Under the pieces are notes generated by a model. The model was not told the origin of the DNA, did not search any database, and was given only the letters and a program-made list of their open reading frames with translations. DNA of 64,000 bases from an uncultured Alphaproteobacteria bacterium (GTDB taxonomy: Bacteria > Pseudomonadota > Alphaproteobacteria > HIMB59 > GCA-002718135): positions 16,218 through 80,217 of the forward strand of contig CACKSN010000002.1 in the NCBI GenBank assembly GCA_902602845.1, given 5' to 3'. This document shows, piece by piece, positions 1 through 9,561 of this stretch. Numbering within the stretch: the stretch's first letter is position 1; the number at the start of each line of letters is the position of its first letter. A program made the position numbers and the translations under genes.

Positions 1-323
1 GGCTCTAAAGATTTAGCAATACCTTTGTCAACTAGAGGTGCCTGTCTGTTAAGACCTTGCATTGTTACATCTGGTAAATTACCTGAAGTAGACTCTCTGA
101 AGATTGTTGCAGTTGCATCCTCATAGTTTTCATAAGTTGCTCTAAATTTAACTTGAATATCTGGATGTGCTTTTTCAAACTCTGGCATAATAGCTTGAAA
201 CGTAACATCGAATAATCCTGAATAAGGATAAGCTACTTCTATTTCAATAGACTTAGCTGAATTAACAGAACCATAAAAACCGAAAGCTAATACGGCTGCC
301 AATCCTGTAATTAATTTTTTCAT
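1..323 (-). CDS. ABC transporter extracellular solute-binding protein, family 1 (UgpB-like), N-terminal part only, truncated by window edge
   Basis: Reverse-strand translation starts MKKLITGLAAVLAFGFYGSVNSAKSIEIEVAYPYSGLFDVTFQAIMPEFEKAHPDIQVKFRATYENY...; signal peptide; GGAGG RBS just upstream of the ATG (321-323); runs off position 1. Confidence 0.85.
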   Translation of the reverse strand, partial: MKKLITGLAAVLAFGFYGSVNSAKSIEIEVAYPYSGLFDVTFQAIMPEFEKAHPDIQVKFRATYENYEDATATIFRESTSGNLPDVTMQGLNRQAPLVDKGIAKSLE

Positions 324-459
324 TTAATCCTCCCGATTGAATATAATAATTTAATCTAACATGTAGTCCCAAAGGGTTACAATTTTATTACGAAAATATT
401 ACTAAAAAATAAGCTTATTTTTCCACAGCAATAGAGAAAAATTAGAGAAAAAATGATTT

Positions 460-1902
460 TTACCAGGGTAGTGAGAAGGTTTTTACATTAGTAAAGCTTT
501 TCATTGCTTCAATTACACCTTCTTTATAACCAAGACCTGAATCTTTAATTCCTCCAAAAGGAGACATTTCAATTCTATAGCCTGGAACTTCCCAAATATT
601 TACAGTGCCAACATTTAAGCCTTGAATATATTTTTTTGCTCTCATGAAGTTATTTGTACATACACCAGATGATAATCCGAATGCGGTTGAATTAGATATT
701 TTCATTACAGCTTCATCGTCATTAGGCACACGAATGATTGGTATAACTGGACCAAATGTTTCTTCTAAAACTAATTCACTTTTAGGATCAACATGATCTA
801 CAACTATTGGAGGTAACAAAGCACCCTTTCTTCCAGGGTGATATAAAATTTTTGCACCGTCTTCTTCAGCCATAGAAACTCTTTTATCAAAAAGTTCTGC
901 AGCTTGAGCATTAACAACAGTACCTAAGTCTGTTTCCATATTCATAGGATCACCAAATTTAATTTTCTTAGCACGCTCGAGAGCCATTTCAACAAATTGA
1001 TCTGCAATGGATTCTTGAACCAGTATTCTTTTAACAGCTGTACAACGTTGACCAGAGTTTTTCGTTGCTCCAGTAACAGCTAGCTCAACAGCTTTTTTAA
1101 GATCATCACCATCTAAGTCATTTAAAACAATTAAAGGATCATTACCACCAAGCTCAAGAACTGTTCTTTTGTATCCAGCTTGTTCAGCAATTAATTTTCC
1201 TACACCTACACTGCCTGTAAAAGTAATTAGATCAATATTTGGATTCTTGATCATTTCTGATCCGATATCTTGAGGCCATCCAGTTACAACTGAAAACATT
1301 TCTGGTGGTAAACCTGCTTCATATAAAACATCAGCAAGTACCATTGCTGTTAAGGGTGTTAATTCTGTTTGTTTACATACAGTACAATTATTAGTTGCAA
1401 TTGAAGGTGCAATTTTATGCGCTACCATATTCAAAGGATGATTGAATGGAGTGATTGCTGAAATTGCCGTTAAAGGTTCTCTTATGGTAAATATTTTTCT
1501 CGCTTTTCCATGCGGAGTTAAATCACAAGAAAATATTTCTCCATCATCAAGAATACAAAGTTGAGCCGTTAATGAAAAGACATCAAAAGCTCTTCCTACT
1601 TCGTATAAAGAATCTTGTTTTGAGATACCAAGTTCTAAAGTAATAATATCAGAAATTTCTTCTTTTCTTTTAACAAGTACTTCTGCAGCAGTTTGAAGAA
1701 TTTTTTGTCTCTCGTATCTTGTAAGTTTAGGTTGGTAATTTGCAGCAATATCTAAAGCCTTTCTAGCATGCTCTGCAGTACCGGCTGGAACCGTTCCGAT
1801 TACTTCACCTGTAAAAGGGTACTCAACATTTATTGTTTTATCTGAGGTAACTTTTTCTCCAGCAATACGCATTGCTTCATTAATCATTTTTTTGTGCATC
1901 AT
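460..1902 (-). CDS. phnY: phosphonoacetaldehyde dehydrogenase (aldehyde dehydrogenase family)
   Basis: ALDH family motifs ([21 protein letters not shown]), PhnY-like [20 protein letters not shown]; overlaps phnA stop by ATGA-type overlap. Confidence 0.9.
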   Translation of the reverse strand: MMHKKMINEAMRIAGEKVTSDKTINVEYPFTGEVIGTVPAGTAEHARKALDIAANYQPKLTRYERQKILQTAAEVLVKRKEEISDIITLELGISKQDSLYEVGRAFDVFSLTAQLCILDDGEIFSCDLTPHGKARKIFTIREPLTAISAITPFNHPLNMVAHKIAPSIATNNCTVCKQTELTPLTAMVLADVLYEAGLPPEMFSVVTGWPQDIGSEMIKNPNIDLITFTGSVGVGKLIAEQAGYKRTVLELGGNDPLIVLNDLDGDDLKKAVELAVTGATKNSGQRCTAVKRILVQESIADQFVEMALERAKKIKFGDPMNMETDLGTVVNAQAAELFDKRVSMAEEDGAKILYHPGRKGALLPPIVVDHVDPKSELVLEETFGPVIPIIRVPNDDEAVMKISNSTAFGLSSGVCTNNFMRAKKYIQGLNVGTVNIWEVPGYRIEMSPFGGIKDSGLGYKEGVIEAMKSFTNVKTFSLPW

Positions 1903-3140
1903 AGGGCTCCGTTAATTGCATAGTAAAATGCATCATAGTTATATAATTGTTTGTTAGTATCTAAATTTTGTAATTTTAAATTTGATATGAATGGCACTTC
2001 TCTTTCATGAAGTCCACCGTGTGAACGTAAAGGTTCATTTAATCCAGAAAGATTGTGTTTATCTTCTGATGAACCAATAGTCATAAATTCTGAAGACATA
2101 CATATAATATCCCCCATTCTATCTGGAGGTAAATTATAAGAAGAGCATCCTTCGTCTTTTGTTAAAACAACTTCTATATCTTTTATTTCTTTTATAGCAT
2201 CTACAACTGAATCTATCTTACTTTTGTCTTCTAAATAAATTGTTGCAAAAGAACCAAGTGAACCATGATGCACAACATATGGATCTGTAATTGGAAGAAT
2301 AACTTTAGCCATGTTTGGTTCAAATTTTTTATCTAAATAATCTTGTAAAAATATTGCATTAGGTGAACCATCTTCTTTTGATTTTGGTTTCATACCGTGA
2401 TCTGCTGTGATGATTATAGAAACATTCTCCTTATTTAAAAGACCAATATATTTATCAAACATTGCATAAAATTTATTTGCTGTTTCATTTCCTGGCGCAT
2501 ATTTGTGTTGAATATAATCCGTAGTCGATAAATACATGATATTTGGTTTGAACTCTTCAAGAAGCTTTACACCTGCAGCCATTACAAATTCAGAAAGTCC
2601 TTCAGAGTATACTTCTGGCACTGGCATCCCTAACCAATCGTTTACATTATCTATACCATTGAGATCTTTTGTTGCTTGATCAGATTTTTCAGCAGAAAAA
2701 CAAATAGCTCTCTCATCATCAAAACTTAATCCGTTTCCTAAAAGTGTTCTCAGCTTATCTTTTGCAGTAACAAGCGCAATTTTAGAACCAGAATTGTAAA
2801 ATTTTTCAAAAATAGTTGGTGCTCGCATATATTTTGGGTCATTCATCATTACTTCTTCACCGGTCTCGGGTGTATAAAAGAAGTTTCCGCATATACCGTG
2901 AACAGAACTTGGTTGGCCTGTTACAATCGAAATATTATTTGGATTTGTAAAACTTGGAATAGCGCTGTGAACTAGTAGGTTTTCACCACTTGCAATTAAT
3001 TTATCAAGGTTTGGTGTAAGATTTGATTTTGATGCTTCTTCGAGATACTCTTTTTGACTACCATCAAGGCAAATCACAATAGCAGTTTTTGAAAAATTAC
3101 TTGGATATTCTCTTTTATTAATTTCTAAGTTATCGGACAC
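1899..3140 (-). CDS. phnA: phosphonoacetate hydrolase (alkaline phosphatase superfamily)
   Basis: [15 protein letters not shown] nucleophile region, [26 protein letters not shown] metal-binding motifs; coupled to phnY. Confidence 0.9.
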   Translation of the reverse strand: MSDNLEINKREYPSNFSKTAIVICLDGSQKEYLEEASKSNLTPNLDKLIASGENLLVHSAIPSFTNPNNISIVTGQPSSVHGICGNFFYTPETGEEVMMNDPKYMRAPTIFEKFYNSGSKIALVTAKDKLRTLLGNGLSFDDERAICFSAEKSDQATKDLNGIDNVNDWLGMPVPEVYSEGLSEFVMAAGVKLLEEFKPNIMYLSTTDYIQHKYAPGNETANKFYAMFDKYIGLLNKENVSIIITADHGMKPKSKEDGSPNAIFLQDYLDKKFEPNMAKVILPITDPYVVHHGSLGSFATIYLEDKSKIDSVVDAIKEIKDIEVVLTKDEGCSSYNLPPDRMGDIICMSSEFMTIGSSEDKHNLSGLNEPLRSHGGLHEREVPFISNLKLQNLDTNKQLYNYDAFYYAINGAL

Positions 3141-3218
3141 AATTTCATCTAATATATATTATTAAAAATACGAATTTATAGTTATCTGCTAGTTAAACTC
3201 AATGATAATTTGAATATT

Positions 3219-3262
3219 TGTTAATAAAATTGAAATAAAACTGAAATAAATCGATTTAAAAT
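3219..3262 (+). promoter_or_regulatory. 11-bp-phased Pho-box-like direct-repeat array in the phnA / ABC transporter divergent intergenic region
   Basis: TGTTAAT-AAAA-TTGAAAT-AAAA-CTGAAAT-AAAT-CGATTTA-AAAT: 7-mers separated by 4-nt A/T spacers. Confidence 0.4.
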
Positions 3263-3316
3263 ATTCTCAAATTTAATAAAATTTTGTAGATTAAAGTTAA
3301 GATAGAGGGGGAATGA

Positions 3317-4450
3317 GTGGGGACTATATCACTTAAAAATATTTCAAAGTCATTTGGGTCTACACAAGTACTTAATAATTTGAATGTTGATATAAACGAT
3401 GGAGAATTCTTAACATTAGTTGGTCCATCTGGTTGTGGTAAATCTACATTACTTAGAATAATTGCAGGATTGGAACAACAAACTTCGGGCGATGTATTAA
3501 TAGATAATAAAAATGTAAATAGAGTTAGAGCCAGTGAAAGAGATTTGGCAATGGTATTCCAATCATATGCTCTTTATCCTCATCTCACAGTAAGAAGAAA
3601 TTTAGAAACTCCATTAAGACTAAGAGACTATAATGCATTTGAAAGACTGCCCTTAATTGGTAATTTTTCTCCAAGCAAAAAGGATAAGACAGAATCTATA
3701 AATCAATTAGTAAATAAAACTTCTGAAACTCTAAAAATTTCAGAACTATTAGATAGAAAACCTGGACAATTGTCAGGTGGTCAAAGACAAAGAGTTGCTC
3801 TTGGTCGTGCTATGGTTAGAGAGCCTGTTGCCTTTTTAATGGATGAACCTCTTTCAAATTTAGATGCGGCCTTGAGAGTTCACATGCGATCTGAACTATC
3901 TGAACTTCATAATTCACTTAAAACTACTTTTGTGTACGTAACACATGATCAAGCAGAAGCGTTAACTATGTCTTCTCGAATGGCTGTTATGATTGATGGA
4001 AATTTATTACAACTAGATACACCTCAAGAAGTATATGACAATCCTTCCTCATTAAGTGTGGCTCAATTTGTTGGAAGTCCAAAAATAAATATATTTAAAG
4101 GAACTGCCGACTCTAGTGGGACTGTAAGTTTTCTCAATGTTAATCTAAAAAGAAAAAGTTCTGAAAGTAATACAGACTTACATATTGGTATTCGACCAGA
4201 ACATTTAGAAATTACAAATGAAAGTAATGAAAATACATTTAGTGGAACAGTAGCATATAGAGAAAATTTAGGTTCAGATATTTTCTTTCATGTAAATATT
4301 GAAGACGGTTCAAATAAAATAATTGTAAGGGGCTTACCACAATTTACAAATCAAATTTCAAACGGTTCTAATGTGAATATTAAAAGAGTTTCAGATAAAG
4401 CATTACTATTTAGTGAAGCAGGAATGAGGGTTCAATTTACTAATGCATAA
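3317..4450 (+). CDS. ABC transporter ATP-binding protein (UgpC/MalK-like)
   Basis: Walker A GPSGCGKST, LSGGQRQRVALGRA, Walker B VAFLMDEPLSNLD, C-terminal TOBE-like domain; GTG start after GGGGG-type RBS. Confidence 0.92.
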   Translation: MGTISLKNISKSFGSTQVLNNLNVDINDGEFLTLVGPSGCGKSTLLRIIAGLEQQTSGDVLIDNKNVNRVRASERDLAMVFQSYALYPHLTVRRNLETPLRLRDYNAFERLPLIGNFSPSKKDKTESINQLVNKTSETLKISELLDRKPGQLSGGQRQRVALGRAMVREPVAFLMDEPLSNLDAALRVHMRSELSELHNSLKTTFVYVTHDQAEALTMSSRMAVMIDGNLLQLDTPQEVYDNPSSLSVAQFVGSPKINIFKGTADSSGTVSFLNVNLKRKSSESNTDLHIGIRPEHLEITNESNENTFSGTVAYRENLGSDIFFHVNIEDGSNKIIVRGLPQFTNQISNGSNVNIKRVSDKALLFSEAGMRVQFTNA

Positions 4451-5399
4451 TTCAAAAGCTCATATATGGTTTATTGCACCAGCAATAATACTGATGATAA
4501 TTATTTTAATTTTTCCTCTTTTTCTTGCAGGAGGAATTTCTTTTACTGACTATAATTTAGGAAACAAAACATTCGAGTGGGTTGGACTAGAAAATTATGA
4601 CAAAATGTTCAATCGCAAAACATATGTCAAAATGATTTGGGCCACAGCGACGTATGTTATTGTTGTCGTTCCAATTTCTGTTGTACTTGGATTATGTGCT
4701 GCTATGCTCTTAAATTCACTAAGGTTTGGCGCTGATATATATAAAACAATTTTCTTTCTTCCAGTTATGGCTACTCTTCTTGCAATGGCGATTGCATGGG
4801 AATTTACTCTTCATCCAACATTAGGAATCGTAAATAGTTTTTTAGCAAATGGGTGTGGAGGAGTTAGAGAATTCATTCTTGGTTTTCATTGGTTACCTTG
4901 GGTAGACTCTCAAGAAAGCTGGTATGCAGTGGCGTGTGCAAACAACATGGATTTTCCATATTGGTTAAAACAAAAAAATACTGCGATTTGGACAGTATGT
5001 TTCATAGGAATTTGGCAGGCTTTTGGTTTTAATATGGTTTTATATTTAGCTGGCTTAACAAGTATACCAAGGGAGTTATACCAAGCTGCAGAAATGGATG
5101 GAGCAAAATCCACATGGGAACAATTTAAACTTGTTACATGGCCAATGCTTGGTCCAACAACGTTGTTTGTTGTCACTATTACTACCATTAGAACATTTCA
5201 AGTATTTGATACCATCGAAATACTTACTAAAGGTGGTCCATCAAAAACAACGTATGTCATGATGTATGCAATCTTTGAAAAAGCTATTCAACAAAACTTA
5301 ACAAGTATCGGTGCAGCAATCACTGTCGTCTTTATTGGGTTTATTCTTGTGTTAACGTTTTTCCAAAGATATGTCATTGAGAAGAGGGTTCATTATTAA
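4443..5399 (+). CDS. ABC transporter permease (UgpA-like)
   Basis: Membrane protein with EAA loop (ELYQAAEMDGAKSTWEQFKLVTWPML); overlaps ATPase gene end. Confidence 0.9.
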   Translation: MHNSKAHIWFIAPAIILMIIILIFPLFLAGGISFTDYNLGNKTFEWVGLENYDKMFNRKTYVKMIWATATYVIVVVPISVVLGLCAAMLLNSLRFGADIYKTIFFLPVMATLLAMAIAWEFTLHPTLGIVNSFLANGCGGVREFILGFHWLPWVDSQESWYAVACANNMDFPYWLKQKNTAIWTVCFIGIWQAFGFNMVLYLAGLTSIPRELYQAAEMDGAKSTWEQFKLVTWPMLGPTTLFVVTITTIRTFQVFDTIEILTKGGPSKTTYVMMYAIFEKAIQQNLTSIGAAITVVFIGFILVLTFFQRYVIEKRVHY

Positions 5400-6292
5400 T
5401 GGAAGCTAAACAATATATTGGGGAAGGTTGGAAGCATGCAATCTTAATTATTGGGGCAATCGTAGTGATGCTCCCTTTTTATATGATGGTTTCTATGTCA
5501 TTAAAGTCTCAGCAAGAAATCCAATCAATATCTGGCGGTCTTATTGGTGCGCAAGAAACTCAAACGTTTCCCGTATGTGTTAAAACTGGTTATTCAGAAG
5601 AAACATGTACAATGAAACCATATCAATACAACTATTGGTTTGCTTTTGAAAAAGCTCCTATTCCTAGATACTTAATGAATGGTGTCATTGTTACTTTATC
5701 AATCTTCATCATTCAGGTTCTTGTTGCCTTACCGTGCGCCTATGCACTCGCCAAGTTGCGGTTTTACGGGCGAGAGTTTGTTTTCTCGATGGTTTTATTT
5801 TGTTTGCTCATACCAGTACACGGAATTGCGCTTCCATTGTATGTTATGTTGGCCCAGGCAGGATTAGTTGACACCTATTCCGCCTTAATACTCCCCTGGA
5901 CAATATCGGTGTTTGGAATCTTTTTAATGCGGCAATTCTTTATGACGGTACCAGATGAATTAATTGATGCCGCCAGGATGGATGGTATGGGAGAGTACGC
6001 TATCGTATGGAAAGTAATGCTTCCAACTGCAATACCAGCGTTACTTGCTTTTGCAATATTCTCAGTTGTTGCACACTGGAATGATTATTTCTGGCCTCGA
6101 ATGGTAATAACAGGAAATAGAGATCTCTTTACGCCACCACTTGGTATAAGAGAATTCAGAGGCGGAATTGATAGTGATGAATTTGGTCCTATGATGGCTT
6201 CGATAGTTACAGTAACCGTTCCTCTAATTGTTGCTTTTATAATCGCGCAAAAACGATTTATTGAAGGAATTACTTTGACAGGCATGAAGTAA
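5399..6292 (+). CDS. ABC transporter permease (UgpE-like)
   Basis: EAA loop (ELIDAARMDGMGEYAIVWKVMLPTAIPAL); start overlaps upstream permease stop. Confidence 0.9.
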   Translation: MEAKQYIGEGWKHAILIIGAIVVMLPFYMMVSMSLKSQQEIQSISGGLIGAQETQTFPVCVKTGYSEETCTMKPYQYNYWFAFEKAPIPRYLMNGVIVTLSIFIIQVLVALPCAYALAKLRFYGREFVFSMVLFCLLIPVHGIALPLYVMLAQAGLVDTYSALILPWTISVFGIFLMRQFFMTVPDELIDAARMDGMGEYAIVWKVMLPTAIPALLAFAIFSVVAHWNDYFWPRMVITGNRDLFTPPLGIREFRGGIDSDEFGPMMASIVTVTVPLIVAFIIAQKRFIEGITLTGMK

Positions 6293-6306
6293 ATTCTTAT
6301 CTACTG

Positions 6307-7155
6307 ATGACATTGTCAGTAAATTTTATTTTTATCTTAATTCTTGTATCTGCTCTATGTCATGCAGTTTGGAGTGCTATAATTAAATCAAGTAAGAACC
6401 CTTTATCCTTAATGGGTATAACATCTGTCTTAGAAGTTACTATTTTTTTACCTTTAACATTTACTGTACCATTTCCTACTTTAGAGGTTTGGTATTTTTT
6501 AATTGCAACCGTAATCATTCATGTTATTTATAGATTGAATGTAATTTATTCTTATAGATACGGAGATCTTTCGTACATATACCCAATTTCTAGAGGAAGT
6601 TCGTGTCTGTTTGTTGCAATCATCAGTATTTTATTTTTAAGTTCCAATATTAGTGTTGCTGGTTTTGTTGGAATATTAATTGTATGTATTGGATTATTTT
6701 TAATTTCTTATTCTAAAAATTTATCTTTTAACTTCAGAGGTTTTGCTCTTGCGATATCAACAGCTATTCTAATTACTGCTTACACTTTAGTTGACGGGGT
6801 CGGGGTTAGATTTTCTGAAAATGGATTTTCCTATATTTACTGGCTCTTCACACTTAATGGAATACCTTTGCTAATTATTGGTTTGATCTCGAAAGATGGT
6901 TTACGAAAAAGAAAAACATACACTTTTAGATCTGGGATTGCTGCTGGTATATTTGCAACAAGTAGTTACGCAATTGTTGTTTGGAGTATGCAATTTATAG
7001 AAATAGCTTATGTCTCTAGTATTAGAGAAATAAGCATTGTGTTTGCTACTATTATTGGAATGCTTTTCTTATTTGAGAAGAATGCAAAATCTAGGATAAT
7101 ACCTTCTATTTTAATAGTGAGTGGTATTTCGGTTGTTTATTTTCAAATTCTATAA
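6307..7155 (+). CDS. EamA/DMT-family transporter
   Basis: About 10 hydrophobic segments, DMT-like RGSSCLFVAIISILFL and internal repeat. Confidence 0.8.
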   Translation: MTLSVNFIFILILVSALCHAVWSAIIKSSKNPLSLMGITSVLEVTIFLPLTFTVPFPTLEVWYFLIATVIIHVIYRLNVIYSYRYGDLSYIYPISRGSSCLFVAIISILFLSSNISVAGFVGILIVCIGLFLISYSKNLSFNFRGFALAISTAILITAYTLVDGVGVRFSENGFSYIYWLFTLNGIPLLIIGLISKDGLRKRKTYTFRSGIAAGIFATSSYAIVVWSMQFIEIAYVSSIREISIVFATIIGMLFLFEKNAKSRIIPSILIVSGISVVYFQIL

Positions 7156-7190
7156 GGAAAAAATGTAGACTTTTTGCACGAAAATTTTAT

Positions 7191-7361
7191 ATGAATTTTA
7201 TGACTGAGGATATTGTCGAAGTAGATCCAAAAACTGAAACTATCTCTTGCGATGGTGGTGAAGATGGTTTAGGACATCCCGCAGTTTATTATACTTTCAA
7301 TAATGATAACAGAATTGTTTGTGGTTATTGTGGTAAAATATTTATAAAAAAAGAACAGTAA
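7191..7361 (+). CDS. zinc-finger domain-containing protein (zf-CHCC type), 56 aa
   Basis: Translation MNFMTEDIVEVDPKTETISCDGGEDGLGHPAVYYTFNNDNRIVCGYCGKIFIKKEQ*; C-x-H-C-x2-C pattern; not in supplied ORF track (too short). Confidence 0.8.
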   Translation: MNFMTEDIVEVDPKTETISCDGGEDGLGHPAVYYTFNNDNRIVCGYCGKIFIKKEQ

Positions 7362-7363
7362 AA

Positions 7364-7717
7364 ATGTATAAAGAATCTTGGGGTCAAAAAAGAATTTGTC
7401 CAATGTGTAGTAAGCAATACTACGACCTGGGAAGAACGGAACTGGAATGTCCAGAATGTGGTAAACTAATTGAAGTAACTACAATGACCAGACCAAGACG
7501 TGGTAGAAAACCTGGTAGTACTAATGCTGCCCCTCTAACAAATCCTATTCCTGCAAAACCAAAAGAAAAAGATGATGATCTTGATATCGATAATTTGGAT
7601 TTGGATAACAACGATGATAATCTTGAGGATGATACTGTTTTATTAGAAGACGAAACAGAAATTGATCCAATAGCCGAAGGTATTAAGCCTAAAGAAGACG
7701 GCGAAGAAGAATACTAA
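7364..7717 (+). CDS. TIGR02300-family (FYDLN acid domain) zinc-ribbon protein with acidic tail
   Basis: N-terminal WGQKRICPMCSKQYYDLGRTELECPECGK and Asp/Glu-rich C-terminus. Confidence 0.85.
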   Translation: MYKESWGQKRICPMCSKQYYDLGRTELECPECGKLIEVTTMTRPRRGRKPGSTNAAPLTNPIPAKPKEKDDDLDIDNLDLDNNDDNLEDDTVLLEDETEIDPIAEGIKPKEDGEEEY

Positions 7718-7739
7718 AATTTCAATAAAAATTTAGAAG

Positions 7740-8987
7740 ATGTTTAAGGTACTACAAAACACTTGGGCCCTTTTTTTTGGCTTTGCTCTAATTAGTCTTG
7801 GTCATGGATTGCAAGGAACACTAATCGGTGTGCGTTCTGTTTTAGAAGGTTTTAGTTTTTTTGCATCAGGACTTATTATAGCTGGTTATTACGTTGGATA
7901 CTTAACTGGCGCATTAACAATTCCAATATTTTTACAACGTGTTGGTCATATAAGAGTTTTTGCTGCTTTAGCATCGCTTGCTTCTATCGCTATATTATTA
8001 CACTCAATATTTGTTCATCCGTATTCATGGATGTTTATACGAATATTAACTGGTTTAAGTCTTGCTGGAATTTATGTGATCATGGAAAGTTGGTTGAATG
8101 AAAAATCAACTAATCAAACTCGCGGTCAATTACTTTCTGTTTACATGATTATTACTTTTGTATTCGTTGGGGCAGGACAATTTTTATTAAATTTAGGTGA
8201 TCCAGCTAAAGTTGATTTATTTATTTTAGTATCAATCTTATTATCATTTGCACTTCTTCCTATTCTTTTATCTTCAACAGAACAACCTAGTACAGAAAGT
8301 CCTAAATTTTTTTCTTTAAGAGAATTTTATAGTGTTTCACCTTTAGGTTTTGTTGGTGCCTTAGCAACTGGTTTATCGCATAGTGCAGTTTTTGGATACG
8401 GTGCAATTTATGCATCATCTATTAGTTTAAGCTTATTTGAAATTTCTCTGTATATGATGATTATAACGTCAGCTGGCGCCCTATCTCAATGGCCTATTGG
8501 ATATTTGTCAGATAGAATTGATAGACGTATTATTCTTATTGGTGTTTCTTTTATGGCTTCAGGTTTGAGTTTATTTTTTGTTTTTGCAAATTTTATGCCG
8601 CTAGCATTATTCTTAATTTTTACTGGTCTTTTCTCTATTGCATGTTTACCAATGTATTCACTTACGGTTGCGCATACAAATGACTTCTTACAACCTAATG
8701 AGATAGTATCAGCAAGTGCAACCTTTGGTATACTTATTGGCATTGGATCAATTATCGGACCTTTGTTTGTTTCTAGTTTCATGGAAATTTTAGGAGCGGT
8801 AGGTTTTTACATCTATTTATTTTTAATACATGGACTGCTAGGACTTTTTGGTTTGTATAGAATGACACAAAGAATTAAACCACGTGATCTTGAATCACAA
8901 TACAATCCTTTACCACGAAATATTAGTCCTGCCGGTATGGAAATGAATCCAGTTACTGAGCCAACTGAGGACGAGAAAGTCTTTTAA
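7740..8987 (+). CDS. MFS transporter (YcaD-like)
   Basis: 12-TM-like hydrophobic pattern, SDRIDRRIILIGVSFM MFS loop motif. Confidence 0.85.
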   Translation: MFKVLQNTWALFFGFALISLGHGLQGTLIGVRSVLEGFSFFASGLIIAGYYVGYLTGALTIPIFLQRVGHIRVFAALASLASIAILLHSIFVHPYSWMFIRILTGLSLAGIYVIMESWLNEKSTNQTRGQLLSVYMIITFVFVGAGQFLLNLGDPAKVDLFILVSILLSFALLPILLSSTEQPSTESPKFFSLREFYSVSPLGFVGALATGLSHSAVFGYGAIYASSISLSLFEISLYMMIITSAGALSQWPIGYLSDRIDRRIILIGVSFMASGLSLFFVFANFMPLALFLIFTGLFSIACLPMYSLTVAHTNDFLQPNEIVSASATFGILIGIGSIIGPLFVSSFMEILGAVGFYIYLFLIHGLLGLFGLYRMTQRIKPRDLESQYNPLPRNISPAGMEMNPVTEPTEDEKVF

Positions 8988-9558
8988 ATATTCTGTGAAG
9001 TAACAAAAGAATAATTATTCCCATATAAATAACTGGTTCAGTTTTATCAGCGCGAACTAAAACATAAAAATGCATACTAGCTAGAATAGCTACAGGATAT
9101 ATTAAGTAATGAATTTTCTTCCACAATTTAAAACCTAATTGCTTAATCATATTGTTCGTTGAAGTGCTAGCAAGCGGGATTAAAAATAGAAAACTAATAA
9201 AACCAAAAGTTATAAAAGGTCTTTTTATAATATCTTGTATGATAAATTGTATATCTAAGAAATGATCTAAAACGATGTAAGTAGAGAAATGTAAACAGAC
9301 ATAATAGAAAGCAAAAAGACCAATCATTCTTCGTAAGACAACTATCGATTTTAAAGTTTTAATATTTGATAGACTACTTATTATAAGAGTTATTATTATT
9401 AATCTGAGTGCCATCAGACCTAACTCATCCATTAGCTTTTCAATTGGATTTACTCCAAGATTCCCAGTAACAAATTGATATGCCCAGAGTAGACTAGGAA
9501 ATAGAATTAAAATAAATAAGACGGGCTTACTGCGATTAAAATTTCTTGTTGAAAACAT
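8953..9558 (-). CDS. msrQ: MsrQ, heme-binding membrane subunit of the MsrPQ methionine sulfoxide reductase system
   Basis: Ferric-reductase-like TM protein (TGNLGVNPIEKL, YYVCLHFSTYIVLDH, LWKKIHYLIYPV), adjacent to msrP. Confidence 0.9.
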   Translation of the reverse strand: MFSTRNFNRSKPVLFILILFPSLLWAYQFVTGNLGVNPIEKLMDELGLMALRLIIITLIISSLSNIKTLKSIVVLRRMIGLFAFYYVCLHFSTYIVLDHFLDIQFIIQDIIKRPFITFGFISFLFLIPLASTSTNNMIKQLGFKLWKKIHYLIYPVAILASMHFYVLVRADKTEPVIYMGIIILLLLHRIFKRLSRPQLAQ

Positions 9559-9561
9559 TCA

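Noticed and set aside
405-422. 18-bp perfect palindrome AAAAATAAGCTTATTTTT between phnY and the binding-protein gene
   Set aside because: Almost entirely A/T and therefore expected by chance at this composition; too weak a stem for a confident terminator or operator call
4910-5188. Minus-strand ORF inside the UgpA-like permease gene
   Set aside because: Antisense to a well-supported CDS; no recognisable domain or RBS
5679-5867. Plus-strand out-of-frame ORF inside the UgpE-like permease
   Set aside because: Overlaps a confident CDS in another frame; low plausibility composition
8486-8782. Minus-strand ORF inside the MFS gene
   Set aside because: Antisense shadow of a strong CDS
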